Below, piece by piece: positions 6,492 through 9,590 of a stretch of DNA of 9,590 nucleotides. The notes under the pieces were generated by a model that saw only the letters and a program-made list of their open reading frames with translations, searched no databases and was not told the origin of the DNA. Both the position numbers and the translations under genes were made by a program. Source of the DNA: Dwaynesavagella gallinarum (lineage in GTDB: Bacteria; Bacillota; Clostridia; Clostridiales; Clostridiaceae); the NCBI GenBank assembly GCA_019120235.1, contig DWVN01000054.1, forward strand, positions 1 to 9,590, written 5' to 3'. The stretch's first letter is position 1. Each line of letters starts with the position of its first letter.

Positions 6492-8429
6492 ATGGGGAGG
6501 GATACAGAACATACAAGTAGTTATAAAGAATTAAGACGGAAAATTTTAAAATCTATAGGCCTTGCAACGACTTTGGCAACTGTAACTGGTGTAACTTTAA
6601 CAGATATTCCTGTGCAGCAAACTCAGGCAAAGTTTAAAGTTCCAATAAAAAAACCACCAATAAAGAGTCCGATAAAAAAACCTTCCATAGGTGTTTCAAA
6701 ACCAGGGACAAGTGTAGGTATTAAACCAGGCACAAGTACAAGTAAGCCAGGAGGAATAACAAGTAAACCAGGTACAAGTACAAGTAAGCCACTAGGAGGA
6801 TCATCAAGCTCTAGTAAGCCAGGAGGTACTTCAAGTACAAGTAAACCAGGTGGCACAACAGGAGGAACAACAAGTACAAACAAACCATTAGGAGGATCAT
6901 CAAGTTCTAGTAAGCCAGGAGGTACTTCGAGCTCTTCAGGATCTTCTAATAATAATGTAGTAAAACCAGGTGGCACAGGAAGTTCTTCGGGAAATAATGT
7001 AGTAAAACCAGGTGGAGGTTCATCAAGTTCATCTGGAAGTTCTTCAGGAACCGGAAATTCTATAAAAAAGCCTACAACAACGACAAGTGGAAGTAATAAA
7101 CCAACTGCACCAAGCAAACCAATTCAAAATAATGGTAACTCTACTACTACAAATAAGCCTAGTAAACCAACAAATTCATCAAACAATTCAAGTAGTAGCA
7201 ACAGTAGTACAAGTAAACCAAATAGCAATGGTAGCAGTACAAGTAAACCAAATGGAAATACAAGTGGTAATAGTAGTACAAGTAAACCAAATGGAAATAT
7301 AGGTGGTAATAGTAGTAGTACAAGTAAACCAAATGGAAACACAGGTGGTAATAGTAGTGGTACAAGTAAACCAAATGGAAACACAGGTGGTAACAGTAGT
7401 AGTACAAGTAAACCAAATGGTAATAACGGTGCAAATACTAATAATCCTGGAACAGGTGAAAAACCTGAATTAGATCAAACTTTAAAGCCAAAACCAAGTA
7501 TTGGTGATAAAATTCAAGCTGGATCAGCTATATTATCTAACGTTATGGGAGTAGGATTTTTAGTTTCAGGAATTGCTGGTGCGGTTCAAGCAGCTGAAAG
7601 TGCTAAGCTGCAAGAAAAGCTCCAAAAGGAATCAATAGAGGCACAACAAAAAATGCAAGAGAAACAGCATGAACATGATAGAGAAATGTTAAAAGCTCAG
7701 GAAGCTATGTATGCAGCTCAACAAGGAAATTCTGATGAAGTTAATCAAGAGTCAGGAGAAGAAACAGATGATGGATATTATGATAAAGATGGGAATTTTC
7801 ATTTATCAGATGGTTCAGGATATGTTGATAAAGATGGAAACTTTCATTTATCAGATGGTTCAGGATATTACGATAAAGATATGAATTTCCATTATTCAGA
7901 TGGAACAGGATATTTAGATAAAGATGGGAATTTTCATTTATCAGATGGTTCAGGATATTATGACAAAGATGGAAATTTTTATCCATCTGATAAAGATGGA
8001 CATTACGATAAAGATGGGAATTATGTAGAGGATGATGAAAGTTCCGATGAAGATAGTGAAGATGAGGAATATGAAGAAGATGATAGATTTGAAGATGCAG
8101 TTTTAATTGAAAAGAATACTGATGATTCAAGAAAAAGCACTTATGCTGTGTATTATGAAGATGCTTCTGAATCAGATGATGAAGAAATATTGTATGAAAA
8201 CGGTATTTCTAGAGCTAGAGTTTTAGAACATCAAGATAGATTTGAGAAATATATTTCTGATGGAACTTTTACTCATAGAGAACTTCAATCTATAAAGGAA
8301 AATATAGAAGCTGGAAGGATGAACTTTTTTACAATTGAGTATATGTATGAACAGGATATTTTTTCATTAGAACAATCTAATGCTGCACTTGAAATGCTTC
8401 AATATTTTCAAACAAAAGGAAGTTTTTAA
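6492..8429 (+). CDS. Exported multi-repeat KPG/KPN protein with Asp-rich 15-residue repeats
   Basis: I do not recognise a named family. The 645-residue product reads in order: a basic N-terminus with twin-arginine-like LRRKILKS (14-21) and a weakly hydrophobic Ala/Thr/Gly/Val stretch to about 38; a likely cleavage site after Gln-Thr-Gln-Ala46; a Lys/Pro-rich mature start (KVPIKKPPIKSPIKKP); a long Ser/Thr/Gly/Asn tract with KPG or KPN every 8-15 residues (about 69-320), probably disordered; a hydrophobic, Gly/Ala-rich segment (about 343-368) that could cross or sit in a membrane; a Gln/Lys/Glu-rich coiled coil (about 369-411); six tandem 15-residue repeats of the type GYYDKDGNFHLSDGS (428-517); an acidic stretch (513-534); and a helical C-terminal region (about 575-642). 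No LPXTG sorting motif is present. The ATG has an ideal AAGGAGG site. The downstream gene shares the N-terminal module. A surface or matrix role is inferred; the antisense open frames over the repeats are by-products of repeat composition. Confidence 0.85.
   Translation: MGRDTEHTSSYKELRRKILKSIGLATTLATVTGVTLTDIPVQQTQAKFKVPIKKPPIKSPIKKPSIGVSKPGTSVGIKPGTSTSKPGGITSKPGTSTSKPLGGSSSSSKPGGTSSTSKPGGTTGGTTSTNKPLGGSSSSSKPGGTSSSSGSSNNNVVKPGGTGSSSGNNVVKPGGGSSSSSGSSSGTGNSIKKPTTTTSGSNKPTAPSKPIQNNGNSTTTNKPSKPTNSSNNSSSSNSSTSKPNSNGSSTSKPNGNTSGNSSTSKPNGNIGGNSSSTSKPNGNTGGNSSGTSKPNGNTGGNSSSTSKPNGNNGANTNNPGTGEKPELDQTLKPKPSIGDKIQAGSAILSNVMGVGFLVSGIAGAVQAAESAKLQEKLQKESIEAQQKMQEKQHEHDREMLKAQEAMYAAQQGNSDEVNQESGEETDDGYYDKDGNFHLSDGSGYVDKDGNFHLSDGSGYYDKDMNFHYSDGTGYLDKDGNFHLSDGSGYYDKDGNFYPSDKDGHYDKDGNYVEDDESSDEDSEDEEYEEDDRFEDAVLIEKNTDDSRKSTYAVYYEDASESDDEEILYENGISRARVLEHQDRFEKYISDGTFTHRELQSIKENIEAGRMNFFTIEYMYEQDIFSLEQSNAALEMLQYFQTKGSF
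6786..6932 (+). repeat. Internal duplication within the KPG tract
   Basis: A 51-base segment encoding KPLGGSSSSSKPGGTSS occurs at 6786-6836 and again at 6882-6932, 96 bases apart (residues 99-115 and 131-147). The two DNA copies are nearly identical, with a few silent changes, which suggests a recent in-frame duplication of about 96 bases. Confidence 0.8.
7203..7436 (+). repeat. Tandem KPNGN repeat array, 30-42 base units
   Basis: About six tandem units encode variants of SSSTSKPNGNTGGN (residues 238-315). Units are 10, 13, 13, 14, 14 and 14 codons long, and the DNA is highly similar (AGTACAAGTAAACCAAATGG recurs). Differences in unit length are whole codons, so the reading frame is kept. This pattern fits growth by slippage or recombination. 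Confidence 0.85.
7773..8042 (+). repeat. Six exact 45-base repeats encoding Asp-rich 15-residue units
   Basis: Six units with strict 15-residue spacing begin at residues 428, 443, 458, 473, 488 and 503. The consensus is G-Y-Y-D-K-D-G-N-F-H-L-S-D-G-S. Units 1, 2 and 4 are almost identical; unit 3 has DKDMNFHYSDGT, and units 5 and 6 diverge and merge into the acidic stretch. The D-x-D-G core resembles calcium-binding loops, and aromatic residues recur at fixed places; metal binding is an inference. Confidence 0.92.
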
Positions 8430-8437
8430 CCTAATTC

Positions 8438-8479
8438 ATTCAAGGGAGAGGGAATTTATTCAAGGAGGAATAAAATTTT
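8438..8479 (+). promoter_or_regulatory. Duplicated Shine-Dalgarno leader before the second KPG gene
   Basis: Two imperfect copies of one motif lie head to tail: ATTCAAGGGAGAGGGAATTT (8438-8457) and ATTCAAGGAGGAATAAAATT (8458-8477). The second contains AAGGAGG (8462-8468), 11 bases before the ATG at 8480, slightly long spacing. The first has a Shine-Dalgarno-like GGGAGAGGG but no start codon behind it. The gap between the genes is only 50 bases, with no terminator visible, so the two KPG genes are probably co-transcribed. Confidence 0.55.
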
Positions 8480-9590
8480 ATGAAATCTAAAGATGAGAGT
8501 CAAACAAAGGTAAAACACGATAAAGAAGTAGATTCTAAGAGAAAAAAATTTTTAAATAAAGTAGCAATGGCTACAGCTTTTGTTGGAGTTACAGGAATTG
8601 GAATACAAAATTTACCTGAAGTAAAAGAAGTTAGTGCAATGATGAAAGTACCAACTACAAAACCTCCGAGTCCATCATTAAAACCTGGTGGAATGTTTGC
8701 GGGAAGTACTGGAGGGTTTAGACCTGTTTCACCTAGTGTAGGTATTGGAAAGAATCCAATAAGTTCTCCGATAAAGAATCCAGTAAATAATTCAACGATA
8801 AAGAATCCAGTTACAGGTACAACGGGTTCAGCAATAAAGAATCCAGTGACATCAAGTACAAATAAGCCTAATAATGGAACAAGTACAATAAAACCTGGAA
8901 ATACAGGTAATTTAGTTAACAAATTTGAAAACATGAATAGTGGTAGTGGGAATACTCCTATAAGTACTAAACCACCTTCAACTTCAACTAATAAACCAAT
9001 AACAGCTCCACCTAAGCCAAATACAGGAACAGGCACAGGAACAACTACAGCTCCGTCTAAACCAAATATGGGAACAGGTATAGGGACACAATCAAAACCG
9101 AATACAGGAACAGGTATGGGGACACAATCAAAACCAAATATGGGAACAGGTATGGGGACACAATCAAAACCAAATACAGGAACAGGCACAGGAATAACTA
9201 CAGCTCCGTCTAAACCAAATACGGGAACAAGTACAGGAGCACCATCAAAACCAAATACAGGAACAAATACGACAACAGGATCAACAAATGGATCAAGTCA
9301 AAATAAACCAGGTGGTAATACAAATTTAGATTCAGGTAAAAAACCAGTTATAACAACTCAGACAAATCAAAATGGTTCAAAACCGGGAACAAGTGGTACA
9401 GGTCAAAACACTTCAAAACCAGGAACTTCAGGAAGTGGAAATTCTGCAGGTGCATCAGGAAGTACAGCAGGAAAACCAGGAAGTGGAAGTCTTACAAGTA
9501 AGCCAGGAGGAAGCACAACAGGTGGGACAAGTCAGAATGGTTCGAAACCAGGAACAAGTGGTACAGGTCAAAACACTTCAAAACCAGGAG
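8480..9590 (+). CDS. Exported KPG/KPN repeat protein, 3' end outside the window (partial)
   Basis: An open frame of 370 codons starts at ATG 8480 and runs past the window edge with no stop. I do not recognise a named family. The N-terminus parallels that of the gene before it: a charged start, RKKFLNK (21-27) in the place of RRKILKS, a weakly hydrophobic AT/VTG-rich stretch (28-42), a signal peptidase-like Val-Ser-Ala53 site, then MMKVPTTKPP matching KFKVPIKKPP. The mature part is low-complexity and rich in Thr, Ser, Gly, Asn, Pro and Lys: three IKNPV units (98-122), a TGTGMGTQSKPN-type array (about 178-262), then KPG-rich sequence to the edge. Cysteine is absent and aromatic residues are almost absent, so the visible part is probably an extended, disordered, soluble stalk. 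Whether it ends, like its neighbour, with a coiled coil and Asp-rich repeats cannot be seen. Export and surface location are inferred. Antisense open frames here are compositional artefacts. Confidence 0.85.
   Translation, partial: MKSKDESQTKVKHDKEVDSKRKKFLNKVAMATAFVGVTGIGIQNLPEVKEVSAMMKVPTTKPPSPSLKPGGMFAGSTGGFRPVSPSVGIGKNPISSPIKNPVNNSTIKNPVTGTTGSAIKNPVTSSTNKPNNGTSTIKPGNTGNLVNKFENMNSGSGNTPISTKPPSTSTNKPITAPPKPNTGTGTGTTTAPSKPNMGTGIGTQSKPNTGTGMGTQSKPNMGTGMGTQSKPNTGTGTGITTAPSKPNTGTSTGAPSKPNTGTNTTTGSTNGSSQNKPGGNTNLDSGKKPVITTQTNQNGSKPGTSGTGQNTSKPGTSGSGNSAGASGSTAGKPGSGSLTSKPGGSTTGGTSQNGSKPGTSGTGQNTSKPG
8771..8848 (+). repeat. Three IKNPV repeats
   Basis: ATAAAGAATCCAGT recurs at 8771-8784, 8798-8811 and 8834-8847, each encoding IKNPV, spaced 27 and 36 bases apart. 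They fall just after the mature N-terminus and before the long KPN array; the first gene has similar IKKP/IKSP units (IKKPPIKSPIKKP) at the same relative place. Confidence 0.75.
9011..9265 (+). repeat. Tandem SKPNTGTG repeat array, 36- and 45-base units
   Basis: Units start at 9011 (45 bases), 9056, 9092 and 9128 (36 bases each), 9164 (45 bases), 9209 (36 bases) and a partial unit at 9245. The 36-base unit encodes SKPNTGTGMGTQ and the 45-base form ends GTTTAP or GITTAP. The 45-base forms flank the three TQ-type units, which suggests that a block was duplicated rather than single units drifting. All units keep the reading frame. Confidence 0.85.
9371..9589 (+). repeat. 54-base direct repeat at the window edge
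   Basis: The segment 9371-9424, encoding NGSKPGTSGTGQNTSKPG, recurs at 9536-9589 with only a silent change or two. The 165-base offset is a whole number of codons. The second copy reaches the edge of the window, so a longer array may continue beyond it. Confidence 0.85.

Noticed and set aside
6623..7117. Long open frame on the - strand (164 codons) inside the KPG tract
   Set aside because: It is the reverse complement of a low-complexity repeat. The predicted product is Pro/Leu/Gly-rich, follows the repeat period, and has no fitting ribosome binding site. The + strand frame has a strong one and a coherent domain order.
7124..7434. Further open frames on the - strand, and a + strand frame near 7087-7302, over the KPNGN array
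   Set aside because: All repeat with the array period (FPFGLLVLL-type and HLVYLYYY-type units) and exist only because the repeats lack stops in several frames.
7203..7436. CRISPR array or other DNA-level regulatory repeat
   Set aside because: Units are coding, in frame, abut each other with no unique spacers, and differ by whole codons.
6690..7440. Collagen-like region in the first KPG protein
   Set aside because: Glycine does not recur every third residue; KPG and KPN are spaced 8-15 residues apart, so there is no Gly-X-Y triple-helix pattern.
7741..8130. Open frame on the - strand (129 codons) over the Asp-rich repeats
   Set aside because: Its His/Leu/Asn-rich product mirrors the 45-base period of the sense repeats; no start signal was seen.
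8500..9189. Open frame on the - strand (229 codons) opposite the second KPG gene
   Set aside because: The product is a periodic Val/Pro/Gly/Phe sequence, the antisense image of the SKPNTGTG array. The + strand frame has an AAGGAGG site and an N-terminus homologous to its neighbour.

Overview
This 9.6 kb window is very AT-rich. It carries six genes, all on the + strand, with short leaders, TTG starts and strong AAGGAGG-type ribosome binding sites. Codon use, gene style and the oligoendopeptidase types point to a low-GC Firmicute of the Clostridiaceae kind. A reduced host-associated lineage such as segmented filamentous bacteria (Candidatus Arthromitus) is a reasonable guess, but nothing here proves it.

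Layout. Positions 2-1024 encode a nucleoid-associated protein of the NA37/YejK family. It is tightly coupled to an M3-family zinc metallopeptidase (1036-2808). After a 95-base gap holding a possible promoter comes a second M3 peptidase, oligoendopeptidase F (2904-4697), which ends at a clear intrinsic terminator. A separate unit (4877-6355), with its own predicted promoter and terminator, encodes a membrane-anchored extracytoplasmic protein with an M28 aminopeptidase fold. Its metal-binding and catalytic residues are almost all substituted, so it looks like a pseudo-peptidase.

The last third (6492-9590) is the accessory-looking part. Two adjacent genes encode large, repeat-rich, low-complexity proteins that share an N-terminal module: a basic, twin-arginine-like signal, an Ala-X-Ala-like cleavage site, and a mature start with KVP and KPP. 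Both continue into long Ser/Thr/Gly/Asn tracts punctuated by KPG or KPN. The first is complete (645 aa) and adds a hydrophobic segment, a coiled coil, six exact 15-residue Asp-rich repeats, an acidic stretch and a helical C-terminal domain. The second runs off the window after 370 codons. I recognise no named family for either; they look like exported surface or matrix proteins with extended disordered stalks.

How the genes fit together. The two M3 enzymes are probably cytosolic peptide-degrading enzymes with overlapping roles. The M28-like protein and the two KPG proteins are predicted to work outside the membrane. No RNA genes, CRISPR arrays, insertion sequences or phage genes were seen.
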